Both the position numbers and the translations under genes were made by a program. A DNA stretch of 64,000 bases from Alcanivorax sp. DP30 (GTDB lineage: Bacteria; Pseudomonadota; Gammaproteobacteria; Pseudomonadales; Alcanivoracaceae), in NCBI RefSeq assembly GCF_009882945.1, contig NZ_WTUY01000005.1, positions 289,816 to 353,815 on the forward strand, in the 5' to 3' direction. The notes under the pieces were generated by a model. It was not told where the DNA came from, did not search any database, and saw only the letters and a program-made list of their open reading frames with translations. Within the stretch, counting starts at the first letter, position 1. Each line of letters begins with the position of its first letter. Of the stretch, positions 45,035 through 53,766 are shown piece after piece.

Positions 45035-45148
45035 TGCTCATTGTTGCGTGGAGTTGTTCAATAGCTGTGTAGAGTGAACGTTGACTATCTTGCCCGGCAA
45101 TCGGGGCGTGGTCATTGACTGTATATTGCGTTATCAAAGGGGATCTGT

Positions 45149-45829
45149 ATGCAACTGCGAGGACAAGTGAAAGGGGCGCTACTGCTAACTGGTATGCTGC
45201 TGGGGAGTCCGCTGATAGCCCATGAAGCGGGAGATTTTATTGTGCGTGCTGGCGCGATCAAGGTTGATCCCGATGTCAGCAGTGATGCCTTTAATCCAGC
45301 GTTGCCGGCTGTGGGGGGGCTGGAAGTCGATGTCGATGATGATACCCAGTTGGGATTGACGTTCGCCTATATGGTGAATGACTCCTTTGGCGTGGAGCTG
45401 GTAGGAGCTACCCCGTTTACCCATGACATTCTGCTCGATACCGGGGGCGGCGTTGTGATTGGCGAAACCAGCCATTTGCCGCCGACGCTGCTGGCCCAAT
45501 ACTATGCTCCGCAAGTCGGCCCCATGCGGGCGTATGTTGGTGCGGGTTTGAACTACACGATTTTCTTTGATGACAGTATCGATGATGCGGTGGTCAGCCC
45601 GTTGCTGGGTGGCGCTGACGCCGATGTGAAGCTGAGTAACTCCCTGGGCTTTGCCTGGGAAGTCGGTGCGGATTTCGACCTCACGGACCACTGGCTTTTC
45701 AATGTCAGTGTCTGGAACATCGATATCGATACCGAAGCAAGGCTGTACGTGAATGATGCCCGGGTAGACAAGATCGATGTAGAGATTGATCCGTGGGTGT
45801 ATATGGTGGGGCTGGGTTACCGGTTCTAG
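45149..45829 (+). CDS. ompW: OmpW family outer-membrane protein
   Basis: A 226-residue eight-stranded barrel. A signal peptide ends near residue 25 (SPLIA, HEAGDFIVRAGA). Family hallmarks include VDDDTQLGLTFAYMVNDSFG, GVELVGATPF and the C-terminal VYMVGLGYRF. OmpW/AlkL channels admit small hydrophobic molecules; in alkane degraders this fold imports hydrocarbons. AAAGGGGA precedes the start. Its promoter region contains an FNR-like box. Confidence 0.92.
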   Translation: MQLRGQVKGALLLTGMLLGSPLIAHEAGDFIVRAGAIKVDPDVSSDAFNPALPAVGGLEVDVDDDTQLGLTFAYMVNDSFGVELVGATPFTHDILLDTGGGVVIGETSHLPPTLLAQYYAPQVGPMRAYVGAGLNYTIFFDDSIDDAVVSPLLGGADADVKLSNSLGFAWEVGADFDLTDHWLFNVSVWNIDIDTEARLYVNDARVDKIDVEIDPWVYMVGLGYRF

Positions 45830-45911
45830 TCACGCTGGACGTTTGAGGCCTGATGCCGGACGCAGGGAGGCGATTGGCGGATGGCCCAGGCGATACGACT
45901 TTGGCCATTCT

Positions 45912-46075
45912 GCGAAGCCGCTGCAGGAGTGGCCGTTCGGCCGCGATGCGAGTCCAGGCAAGGACTGCATTTCGAGCTGCGAGAAGCAAAACCAGATGCA
46001 CGGAGAGAGGTTTGGCTTTCGATCTTGGAGACTGGATTCGGGAAGCCTTACTTTGCCGAGGCTTGGGTCGCTTGC
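45912..46075. repeat. Composite REP element B (diverged pair)
   Basis: The left arm (45912-45962) shares GCGAAGCCGCTG then CAGGAG and a GGCCGTTCGGCC hairpin with the arms of 40700-40916. The right end (about 46045-46075) matches the inner end of the right arm of that element at about 21 of 26 positions and then is replaced by repeat D. The interior holds TTTCGAGCTGCGAGAAGC. Confidence 0.65.
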
Positions 46076-46139
46076 TGGCAGGTTATTCGCTTCGGTCCGC
46101 ACTGCGTGCGTTACTTCGCAGCGCCAGGTTCCTGCAGCC
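46072..46139 (-). repeat. Dispersed repeat D, copy 3 (minus strand)
   Basis: Read leftwards it gives CTGCAGGAACCTGGC, then AGTAACGCACGCAGTG and GCGAATAACCTGCCAG. It matches 18533-18600 and 57168-57243. It abuts element B, which suggests one repeat landed in the other. Confidence 0.7.
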
Positions 46140-46192
46140 AGGGATAGCGAAATTTGGAGGCCCGTCCGGCTTATCGAGCGGGCCTTGCTGTT

Positions 46193-46513
46193 TCAAGCGT
46201 CAGGCGCTTCCAGTGTGTCCGGAAACTGTTGTTTGAACACCTCGTAGCCGCCATCCAGACTCACCGCTTGAAAGCCCTGCTCGGTCAACCAGTCCGCTGC
46301 CCCCTGGCTACTATTACCGTGGTAACAGTAAATCACCAGAGGGCGAGTCTTGTCGGTATCGGCAAGAAACTGATCCACATTGGCATTGCTCAGGTGCACG
46401 GCACCACCAAGGTGGCCGTTGGCAAAGCTGTGCGGATCACGAATATCTACAAACAGCGATTCGCCTGCGTCATAACGCGCCTTGCCTTCCTGAGGGCTAA
46501 TGCGTTCAGGCAT
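46193..46513 (-). CDS. glpE: Thiosulfate sulfurtransferase GlpE
   Basis: A 106-residue single-domain rhodanese. The active-site loop is [11 protein letters not shown] with C63. The domain opening [17 protein letters not shown] is typical. GlpE moves sulfane sulfur from thiosulfate to cyanide or thioredoxin. The gene starts 8 bases inside the end of rhlB and probably shares its transcript. Confidence 0.94.
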   Translation of the reverse strand: MPERISPQEGKARYDAGESLFVDIRDPHSFANGHLGGAVHLSNANVDQFLADTDKTRPLVIYCYHGNSSQGAADWLTEQGFQAVSLDGGYEVFKQQFPDTLEAPDA

Positions 46514-47744
46514 TGCTGGCTTCCTTTTCCTGCAGCAGGTCGGCTGGTGGGTATTCGCATTCCAGCTTCATGCTGATGGCGTTTTCCAGTTCCGGCAGCA
46601 GGAAGGCGTCGTCTTCGCAGGCGAAGCTTATGGACATGCCGCTGGCGCCCGCCCGGCCGGTACGACCGATGCGGTGTACGTAGTCCTCCGGGTCTTCCGG
46701 CAGGTTGTAGTTCACCACGTGGGATACGCCATCGATGTGGATGCCGCGACCGGCCACGTCGGTGGCAATCAGCACCTGCAGATCGCCGGAGCGGAATCGC
46801 TCCAGGGTTTTCATGCGCTGGTTCTGTGGCACATCGCCGGAAATCATGGAGACTTTCAGGCCTTTCTTCTGCAGCCTGTCGTTCACCCGGCGGGTGATGT
46901 CCCGACGGTTGGCGAACACGATGACCTTGTCCATGTTCAAACCGGTGATCAGGTTGTAGAGCAGCTTGAACTTGTCTTCGGTGTTGGTGATGTAGACCTT
47001 CTGTTCCACGGTTTCCGTGGTGACCTGGGTCGGCTCGATCTCCACGACTTCCGCGTCTTCGGTCCAGCGACGGGCCAGATTCATGACATCATCGTTGAAG
47101 GTGGCGGAAAACAGTTGAGTCTGACGGTACTTGCTGCGCGGGGTCATGCTGACAATGCGTTTCACATCGGGGATAAAGCCCATGTCCAGCATGCGGTCGG
47201 CCTCATCCAGCACCAGAAACTCGACTCGATCCAGCCACAGGTCGCGGCGCTTGGCGAAATCCAGCAGGCGCCCCGGGGTGGCCACCAGAATATCGATTTC
47301 GCGGGTTTGCAGACGTTCCTGCTGGCGGTTGAAGTTCATGCCGCCTACCACGCTCATCACCTGCAGGTCGGTGTATTTGGTCAGTCCTTTGGCGTCTTTC
47401 TCGATCTGCATGGCCAGTTCCCGGGTGGGGGCCACGATCAGGGCGCGGGGTTCGCCAGCGTAACGCTTTACTTCCAGCGGATGGTTGAGCAGATCGTTGA
47501 TCACAGTAAGCAGGAAGGCTGCTGTTTTGCCGGTGCCGGTCTGGGCCCGGCCGATGGCATCGGCACCGGCCAGGGTGTGCTCCAGCACTTCGGCCTGAAT
47601 GGGGGTGCAATACTGGAAGCCCAGATCCGCAATGCCGCGCATCAGGCGCAGATCCAGATCAAAGTCGTGGAAGCGGCGCTCGCCGTCTTTTTCGGGTACC
47701 TGGAATTGATCCAGGCTCCAGGCATTTGCCTTGTCTTTTTGCAT
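46506..47744 (-). CDS. rhlB: DEAD-box RNA helicase RhlB
   Basis: A 412-residue helicase with all motifs: Q motif [20 protein letters not shown] in [17 protein letters not shown] in FSATFND, and [10 protein letters not shown]. The N terminus [14 protein letters not shown] is characteristic of RhlB, the helicase of the RNA degradosome, as is the short basic-free tail. It unwinds structured RNA for degradation with RNase E and PNPase. Confidence 0.93.
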   Translation of the reverse strand: MQKDKANAWSLDQFQVPEKDGERRFHDFDLDLRLMRGIADLGFQYCTPIQAEVLEHTLAGADAIGRAQTGTGKTAAFLLTVINDLLNHPLEVKRYAGEPRALIVAPTRELAMQIEKDAKGLTKYTDLQVMSVVGGMNFNRQQERLQTREIDILVATPGRLLDFAKRRDLWLDRVEFLVLDEADRMLDMGFIPDVKRIVSMTPRSKYRQTQLFSATFNDDVMNLARRWTEDAEVVEIEPTQVTTETVEQKVYITNTEDKFKLLYNLITGLNMDKVIVFANRRDITRRVNDRLQKKGLKVSMISGDVPQNQRMKTLERFRSGDLQVLIATDVAGRGIHIDGVSHVVNYNLPEDPEDYVHRIGRTGRAGASGMSISFACEDDAFLLPELENAISMKLECEYPPADLLQEKEASNA

Positions 47745-47909
47745 GTATTCGCTCAGTCTGAATGCGAGTGATTGTTTTTGCTTTGTCTGCGTCAGGCAGA
47801 GTCGGCGTACGGGATCAGGGTGGTGTTTGTGATTGTCAGTGCACCCCGGCCCTCGCCCTAATCACGCATTGTAGAAAAAATAGCCAGCGCTGTCAGAGGA
47901 TCTTTAGCG

Positions 47910-48179
47910 ATGAACATCCTGCGTGGAGGCATTGTAGTGTTTTGGCTGGGGGTACTGTTAGCCATTTTCATGGATTTACCGGCCCCTTTCGACCGCTTGT
48001 TGCTGATTGCCGGTGCGGTAATCGCCTTTCTGCATCTGCTGGAACTCATGGGGTTTGCCTTCTGGATTCGGCGCCATGGCGTGTTTCACTGGCGAGATGG
48101 GCTGATGACCATGCTGTTTGGTGTGCTGTATCTGAAGCCGAGAATGCATGCGGTGCGCATGGCGGCACGGGTGCCGTAG
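47910..48179 (+). CDS. DUF1145 (YhhL-like) small membrane protein
   Basis: An 89-residue protein with two to three hydrophobic segments. It matches the DUF1145/YhhL family in length and in the C-terminal DGLMTMLFGVLYLKP motif. Function is unknown. AGAGGA precedes the ATG with nine bases spacing. It is divergent from rhlB. Confidence 0.75.
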   Translation: MNILRGGIVVFWLGVLLAIFMDLPAPFDRLLLIAGAVIAFLHLLELMGFAFWIRRHGVFHWRDGLMTMLFGVLYLKPRMHAVRMAARVP

Positions 48180-48294
48180 CCTGGAGGCGTGTCCAGTATC
48201 CAGCCTGCTGCTGAGGTAGTGGGGGAGGAAGTGACGCGCTTATTTGATACACCAAGCCCGAGCAGGTGCTTCCCCTGTCAGGCACTGCCTTCAA

Positions 48295-48885
48295 TTACCC
48301 AAACACCAGCACCTTGTTATTGGCCGGTAGGGCATGATCCGCCACCAGCCCCAGGCCATGGCGTGCAAACTGCGCCTCGATCCATGCCTGATCCCGAATG
48401 CCGCGCTGCGGGTCGATTTCCCTGAGCCACTGGTCGAAGCTGGCGTTGGATTCACTGGTGAAACGGCCATCCACATTGAAAGGACCATAGATCAGAAAGC
48501 GGCCACCCTCGGACAAGTGTCCGCAACCTGCGTCGATACAGCGCACAACCTGATCCGCAGACATGATGTGAAAGGTGTTGGCGGTATACAGATAGTCAAA
48601 CCGCTCTTCAGGCCAATCCCCAGCCACATCCAGTACCAACGGCTCCAGGGCACGGCTACACGCATCCTGTAACCAGAGACGAATCCCCGGGAGGTTGGCG
48701 GCGACGTCGGTGGGTTGCCAGATAAGATGGGGCAGCTGCGCTGACAGCCAGGCAGCATGCTGCCCGGTGCCGGCGCCGATTTCCAGCAGCGTCCCGGCTG
48801 CCTGACAGTGCTGTTGCAGTACTGCCAGGATAGGCCCCTTGTTGTTCTCGCAGGCCTGGGAGAAGGGGCGCTCGCCGGAGGCCAT
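48295..48885 (-). CDS. DUF938 SAM-dependent methyltransferase
   Basis: A 196-residue class I methyltransferase-fold protein. The SAM-binding glycine loop is LLEIGAGTGQHAAWL, with a family-specific WQPTDVAANL and YTANTFHIMS. DUF938 proteins are widespread in proteobacteria; the substrate is unknown. It overlaps the upstream dehydrogenase stop by one base, so the two are translationally coupled. Confidence 0.9.
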   Translation of the reverse strand: MASGERPFSQACENNKGPILAVLQQHCQAAGTLLEIGAGTGQHAAWLSAQLPHLIWQPTDVAANLPGIRLWLQDACSRALEPLVLDVAGDWPEERFDYLYTANTFHIMSADQVVRCIDAGCGHLSEGGRFLIYGPFNVDGRFTSESNASFDQWLREIDPQRGIRDQAWIEAQFARHGLGLVADHALPANNKVLVFG

Positions 48886-49724
48886 TACTTCTTGGCCATG
48901 TACTTCTGGCCCATGGCGATCAGTTTCTGGTAGCTGGTGGGCAGCAGACGTTGCATGGTGTCCACTGCGACCGCATCAGAGCCAATCAGCACTCGACGCT
49001 TGTTGCCACGCACCCCCTTGAGAATGGTGCTGGCCGCTTCTTCCGGGGTGGTGCGGAACATTTTCTCGAAATCCTGGATGGATTGGTCCTTGCCAGCACC
49101 GGTAAGCTTTTCAGCGCTTGCGTCAAAACGGGCAGCCTTGGCGATATTGGTTTTGATGCCGCCGGGATGGATAGAAGTGCAGGATACCGGGCTGCCTTCC
49201 ATCTCCAGCTCAATGCGCAGGGACTCGGTGAAGCCGCGGACGGCAAATTTGGCGGCGTTGTAGGCAGACTGGGTAGGGATGCCCACCAGGCCAAAGATGG
49301 ACGAGATGTTGATGATATGGCCTTCGCCGGCCTGCTTCAGGTAAGGCAGGAAGGCCTTGGTGCCGTAGACCACGCCCCAGAAGTTGATGTTCATCAGCCA
49401 TTCGAAGTCATCGTAGTTCATGTCTTCAACGGTGGCGCCAAGGGCCACGCCGGCGTTGTTGAAGATCATGTTGGCATAGCCAAAGTGGTTTACCACGTCA
49501 TCAGCGAAATCATAGAACGCCTGACGGTCTGCCACGTCCAGTACGCGGGTCATCAGGCGATCCTCTGCCAGGCCCAGGTCGGAGGCAGTCTTTTTCAGGC
49601 CTGCTTCGTTAATGTCGGACAGGGCCAGCTTGGCGCCAGAAGCAGCCAGTTCCTGGGCCAGTGCGCGGCCAATCCCTGAGCCGGCACCCGTGATGACGGC
49701 AACTTTGTCTTTGAAATTCTTCAT
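48885..49724 (-). CDS. Short-chain dehydrogenase/reductase
   Basis: A 279-residue NAD(P)-dependent reductase. Motifs: TGAGSGIGRA (cofactor loop), NNAGVA, the Ser and YxxxK triad in SAYNAAK, and PGGIKT after the active site. The substrate cannot be told from sequence; relatives act on acyl or hydrophobic alcohols. GAGGAG precedes the ATG at 49724; an earlier M at 49778 lacks this. Confidence 0.9.
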   Translation of the reverse strand: MKNFKDKVAVITGAGSGIGRALAQELAASGAKLALSDINEAGLKKTASDLGLAEDRLMTRVLDVADRQAFYDFADDVVNHFGYANMIFNNAGVALGATVEDMNYDDFEWLMNINFWGVVYGTKAFLPYLKQAGEGHIINISSIFGLVGIPTQSAYNAAKFAVRGFTESLRIELEMEGSPVSCTSIHPGGIKTNIAKAARFDASAEKLTGAGKDQSIQDFEKMFRTTPEEAASTILKGVRGNKRRVLIGSDAVAVDTMQRLLPTSYQKLIAMGQKYMAKK

Positions 49725-49946
49725 GATGACTCCTCGATTCGCTCCGCAAAGGAGACGTGATAACGGTTCGAGTTTCAAGCTGAACCTGCAGATGGCAGAA
49801 AGTGCTGCTCTCTGCAGGGGCTATTCAACGTTGGTTTGGCAAGGAGTGTAGACACTTTGTCAGTGCAGAATGGGCCAATACCGCCGGGTATGCTTCTCAG
49901 TGGCTGGCAGCAACGCCGGACCATGCCGGCGCTGGGGATATTCCGT

Positions 49947-50693
49947 TCAGGCGAGTACCTGGGGGCCGGGCTGGCTCAACGGCGCGGCGATGGCGTCGTG
50001 ACTCAGCTGCATGAGCTTGTTCAGCTCGGTGTCGTCATGCCCACTGACTGGCAAGGGTGCGTGCAGGGTAAGGGTGGCCTGGTGGCCAGGCTGCAAGCGA
50101 ATGGTGCCAGGAGGAAGAATGTCAAAGGTGCCGGTGAGAGTCACCGGCAGCACTGGCAGCTGGAGTTCCTGGGCCATCTTGAAGGCCCCTTTCTTGAACG
50201 GCTTCAGCTTGCCGTCGCGGCTTCGCGTGCCTTCCGGAAAAAACAGCACGCTGGCACCATTGTTAAGTCGGGCGCGGGCCTCATTGAGGCTGGCAATGGC
50301 GGCCTGCTTGTCGGACCGATCGATGAAGATATGGCCGAGCTTTTCGCAGCAAATGCCGATGATCGGTACCTTGCGCAGCTCATGCTTCATGACCCAGCGG
50401 AAATCCATGCCCAGATAGCCATACAGCACAAGGATGTCGAACTGGCTCAGGTGGTTGGCGACAATCACATAACTTTGGCCGGGTTGCAGGTCATGCCCGC
50501 CATATATATCCACGCGAACGCCACTGTAGAGCAGACACAGTTTGGCCCAGGGCACGGCGGTGTAACGGGCGACCCGGTCAGCAGGAAGAAAAGGAGTCAG
50601 TATCAGGCACACAAGCCCGCAAATCAGGGTGGTGGCAGCCATCAGCGGTACAAAGACCAGCCAGCTATAAAGAAAGAAAAGCAACCGTGACAT
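49947..50693 (-). CDS. plsC: 1-acyl-sn-glycerol-3-phosphate acyltransferase (PlsC)
   Basis: A 248-residue membrane acyltransferase with two N-terminal hydrophobic segments. The catalytic HX4D is NHLSQFD and the substrate-binding FPEGTRSR follows. It makes phosphatidic acid from lysophosphatidic acid. Several PlsC paralogues are common in hydrocarbon degraders, which also make wax esters and triacylglycerols. ATG 50693. Confidence 0.93.
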   Translation of the reverse strand: MSRLLFFLYSWLVFVPLMAATTLICGLVCLILTPFLPADRVARYTAVPWAKLCLLYSGVRVDIYGGHDLQPGQSYVIVANHLSQFDILVLYGYLGMDFRWVMKHELRKVPIIGICCEKLGHIFIDRSDKQAAIASLNEARARLNNGASVLFFPEGTRSRDGKLKPFKKGAFKMAQELQLPVLPVTLTGTFDILPPGTIRLQPGHQATLTLHAPLPVSGHDDTELNKLMQLSHDAIAAPLSQPGPQVLA

Positions 50694-50782
50694 GGCGGTC
50701 CTCTCCGATTACCAGTGAGGGGCTATGGTAACGGAGAGCTGGCCGAAAATGACAGGGTGATAATCACTTTGTTACGTTTTCA

Positions 50783-51505
50783 TTATTTGTTCTGGCTGGC
50801 CACGCTGCTGGCGTTGTCTGGCCGGCCCGGCCCATTGAGCTTGTCCAGATAATCGTAGTAGTGGTTCTGGTATTCGGGCTTGCGGATGATCCGGCGAAGC
50901 CGTTCCAGCGTGAAGTAGGGGGCATCGCGCAGCAGGATGTTGGCAATCCAGGCGGGGATGTAGCCGCCGGGATCGAGGATCAACTCGTAGGTCATCTCCA
51001 CCTGGTTGTCCCCCAGACGAACAAAGCCCAGCTTTCCCCACATTTCCGGGAAGCGGATATAGTCGTTATTGGGAGGCAGGGCGTCGGGCTGATTGATCAG
51101 CTCGATCATCACAGACTGCTGCTCTTCGGTCATTTTTTCGTGGACATCGGCCTGCAGGACCGCTTCCCTGTCAGCCAGCGGCCAGGGCAGCTGGGTGGTG
51201 AAGCGAAGACTGCGATCCAGGGGGCCCCTGCGATCAAACTCTTCGGCGCTGTCCACGAAATGCAGCCATTTGGGAATCGACGGATAGTCGTTCAACACCG
51301 CGACCAGTGCATATTCGTCTTTCAGCTCGAAACGGGTAACACCGCGAAAGGTTTTCAGGCGGGATTCGTCCCGGTGCTTCATGTACACCTGGATGTCATT
51401 TCGGTCACTGACCAGTTTCCAGTCCTGTAGGTCATCCTCTGCGTGAGCAGCTGACAACACCAGCAGACAAAGAAGCGCCAACCCGATCTGTACAAATCGT
51501 TCCAT
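50783..51505 (-). CDS. Exported START-domain lipid-binding protein
   Basis: A 240-residue protein with a signal peptide (MERFVQIGLALLCLLVLSAAHA) and a START-like domain (about 28-220: DIQVYMKHRDESRLKTFRGVTRF and WGKLGFVRLGDNQVEMTYEL). Bacterial START proteins bind lipids or hydrophobic ligands. The ATG at 51505 gives the signal peptide; a frame from 51571 is not exported. It is next to plsC, which hints at lipid handling, but it is likely a separate transcript. Confidence 0.82.
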   Translation of the reverse strand: MERFVQIGLALLCLLVLSAAHAEDDLQDWKLVSDRNDIQVYMKHRDESRLKTFRGVTRFELKDEYALVAVLNDYPSIPKWLHFVDSAEEFDRRGPLDRSLRFTTQLPWPLADREAVLQADVHEKMTEEQQSVMIELINQPDALPPNNDYIRFPEMWGKLGFVRLGDNQVEMTYELILDPGGYIPAWIANILLRDAPYFTLERLRRIIRKPEYQNHYYDYLDKLNGPGRPDNASSVASQNK

Positions 51506-51842
51506 GGTTGGAGTATTAATCCTTAATGTTATTTTTGGCATATCAACTGCAATCATTATGACACCAATCACGGGGAGATGGACATATTGTGATCACATTG
51601 CGGCAGATGCGTTTCCGGGTTCAGATGGTCGGCCCCGTTCCCGAGGGTTAACGGCAGGCAATTTTATGAATGCTGTAATAGGGTATGCAGCCAGTGCGAG
51701 AGAGTCGCTTTTGGCGAGAATGTACGAGAGCTCGGGCGAGTCCGCCCGGGATCTCTGCTGAAGCGGTGTCGCGCACTGGTGTAGCGTGCTGTTTCATGGA
51801 CAATAGGCGACCCAATAAACACTCTGTTGTGTAGAAATCAAA
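51506..51842. promoter_or_regulatory. 337-base divergent spacer with hairpin and palindrome
   Basis: No gene. The perfect 10-base palindrome TGTGATCACA is at 51588-51597. A strong hairpin lies at 51728-51755, CTCGGGCG against CGCCCGGG. The START and sialidase-like genes diverge from here. Either element could be an operator; a CRP/Vfr site would need a six-base spacer, so that is not fitted. Confidence 0.45.
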
Positions 51843-53144
51843 ATGAAGCGTTTTTTCCATTTGTTGGTGGGGGCTGGATTGGTGGCCGGGTATTTTGCCG
51901 CGTCACCGGCACATATCTGGGAGCCGGCTCCTGACTTTGCCGTGCCCGACACCCGGCCTGCCCCGGCGCATGATGGTTGGCAGCTCCGCTTCGCTTCGGA
52001 TGCCGATACGCCGCTGGTACACGCGCCGGCCATGGTAGAGCTTCCCGATGGCCGTCTGCGTGCGTTCTGGTTTGCTGGCAGCCGCGAAGGCGCCCCGGAT
52101 GTGAATATTCACAGCGCCGTGTTCGACCCGGCCCAGGCGGCCTGGAGCGACGAGGCCGTGGTGGTGACCCGTGAGCAGATCAGCCAGGGCTGGGGGCGCC
52201 ATGTGCGCAAGCTTGGCAATGCGGTGCCGGTGCTGGATGACGATGGCCGCATGCGTCTGATCGTGGTGGCGGTCAGCTTTGGCGGCTGGGCAGCCAGTCG
52301 TCTGGTGGTACTGGAATCGTTTGATCAGGGAGCCAGCTGGACGTTCGACAAGCCCTTGGTCACGACGCCGTTTCTAAATGTCAGCACGCTGGTGAAAACG
52401 CCCCCGATTCGTTATTCCGATGGCTCCATCGGCTTGCCGGTGTATCACGAGATGATTGGCAAGTTTGGTGAGATTCTACGCCTGGACGAGGATAGTCATG
52501 TGCTTGGCAAGTCCCGTATTGGCCATGGTCGCAAGGCGATTCAGCCGCTGGTTCTGGTGGATTCTCCCCGGCAAGCGGTGGCTTTTCTGCGCAACGAGAA
52601 TGAGCCGAATAACGGCTATCTCTACCAGTCTGCCAGCCGGGATGGTGGCTGGCAGTGGGATGCGTTGAGTTATTCCGGGCTTGAAAACCCCAGCGCAGCC
52701 CTGGGTGGCCTGGTCCTGGGCCAGGGCCACTGGCTGGTCGTGGCCAACTGCAACCGTGAAGAGCGGGATGATCTGTGTGTGCGCGAGACCCGCGATGCTG
52801 GTGAGAGCTGGCAGAGGCGCTGGGTGTTGCATGACCGGGAGCCATGGCGGGATGTGCGGCTTGATGAGGAGGATTTTGCATCGCTGATTCAGCAGGAAAT
52901 GGCCGATGGCAAACTTCCGGAGAATCCGGACAAGCTGCTGGCGCGAGTGCAGGGTAACAAGTGTGATCAGCGCCATGGTTGCCGCTTCCAGTACGACTAC
53001 CCCTACATGATTCGTACTGCCAATGGTGATCTGCATATTCTTTATACTTGGAACAAAAGCGCCATCCGCCATGCCTGGTTGAAAGCGGAGCCTGTTTCGC
53101 TACCGCAGACGTCTGCCGAGGGAGGCGCTGGCCATGACCTTTGA
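51843..53144 (+). CDS. Exported sialidase-like (BNR repeat) protein
   Basis: A 433-residue protein with an N-terminal membrane/signal segment (MKRFFHLLVGAGLVAGYFAA). A six-bladed beta-propeller is indicated by three Asp boxes: SFDQGASW, SRDGGWQW and TRDAGESW, and by FWFAGSREGAPDVNI, the exo-alpha-sialidase-like opening. The classical FRIP arginine motif is not evident, so true sialidase activity is doubtful. The next gene overlaps by 11 bases and encodes a membrane protein. Confidence 0.75.
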   Translation: MKRFFHLLVGAGLVAGYFAASPAHIWEPAPDFAVPDTRPAPAHDGWQLRFASDADTPLVHAPAMVELPDGRLRAFWFAGSREGAPDVNIHSAVFDPAQAAWSDEAVVVTREQISQGWGRHVRKLGNAVPVLDDDGRMRLIVVAVSFGGWAASRLVVLESFDQGASWTFDKPLVTTPFLNVSTLVKTPPIRYSDGSIGLPVYHEMIGKFGEILRLDEDSHVLGKSRIGHGRKAIQPLVLVDSPRQAVAFLRNENEPNNGYLYQSASRDGGWQWDALSYSGLENPSAALGGLVLGQGHWLVVANCNREERDDLCVRETRDAGESWQRRWVLHDREPWRDVRLDEEDFASLIQQEMADGKLPENPDKLLARVQGNKCDQRHGCRFQYDYPYMIRTANGDLHILYTWNKSAIRHAWLKAEPVSLPQTSAEGGAGHDL

Positions 53145-53766
53145 TCTATTGATTGCTGCTCTGGTACTGGTGGCGGTGCAATTGCGAATTTCCGCTGCGC
53201 TGTTGTCCAGGCCTGCCCGTATTGTGCTGTCGCTGGTGGTGTTCCTGTGGGCGCTGTTGCCTTACCCGTGGGGGCCGGCGGCCTGGCTGCTGAGTTACTT
53301 GGCCAGCTTCAGCGTGGCGTCCGGTTTGCTGGCGGTGCTGGCGATAAAACACCGGATAACCGGTATTTACTGGTTGCCGGTGAATCAACTACGAGGCGCC
53401 TGCTTGCTGCTTGTCGTACTGGCACTGTGGTTTTACCCGGCCAGCATGGGCTCTACGTATCTGGATCCTTACGCGATGGGGTACGGGAATTTCAGTCTGA
53501 GCACTGGACTGTTGCTGGTGGGCCTGTTGGCCTGGGTGCTGCGTGCCTATGCATCGTGTCTGATACTGGTGGCGGCGCAGCTGGCGTTCCGGATGGATCT
53601 GCTGGCCAGCGACAACTTGTGGGATTACCTGCTGGATCCCTGGTTGGTGTGCTGGGCTGCAGGATGGCTGATCCGGGATCGGCTGCTGCGGTCCCGGAAC
53701 GGTGAGGGGGGCGCTCAGTCAGCGGCCGCCGCTGATGATGCGGGCCACAATGATGCGGCGAAATAG
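53134..53766 (+). CDS. Polytopic membrane protein, unknown
   Basis: A 210-residue protein with about five to six hydrophobic segments and no recognised family. It starts inside the sialidase-like gene after GGAGG, so the two are translationally coupled and may act together at the membrane. The 3' end overlaps the converging symporter gene by 52 bases; the last 20 residues are alanine-rich and probably not structured. Confidence 0.65.
   Translation: MTFDLLIAALVLVAVQLRISAALLSRPARIVLSLVVFLWALLPYPWGPAAWLLSYLASFSVASGLLAVLAIKHRITGIYWLPVNQLRGACLLLVVLALWFYPASMGSTYLDPYAMGYGNFSLSTGLLLVGLLAWVLRAYASCLILVAAQLAFRMDLLASDNLWDYLLDPWLVCWAAGWLIRDRLLRSRNGEGGAQSAAAADDAGHNDAAK

Larger units (their letters stand above)
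45830..46192. other. 363-base spacer made of composite repeats
   Basis: No gene is supported. From 45912 to 46075 lies a REP pair related to the element at 40700, and from 46072 to 46139 a copy of repeat D. Frames that run through it (for example on the plus strand near 45853-46236) are repeat-encoded and have no family likeness. A GCTGGACG motif near 45835 recalls the repeat before nadD. Confidence 0.6.

Noticed and set aside
45853-46236. Open frames across the 46 kb spacer
   Set aside because: They are encoded by repeats B and D and overlap the 3' end of glpE on the opposite strand.
51588-51597. TGTGATCACA as a CRP/Vfr site
   Set aside because: The half-sites lack the six-base spacer that CRP needs.
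51504-51761. An 85-codon plus-strand frame in the START-sialidase spacer
   Set aside because: No Shine-Dalgarno and no protein likeness; it covers the hairpin and palindrome of the regulatory region.
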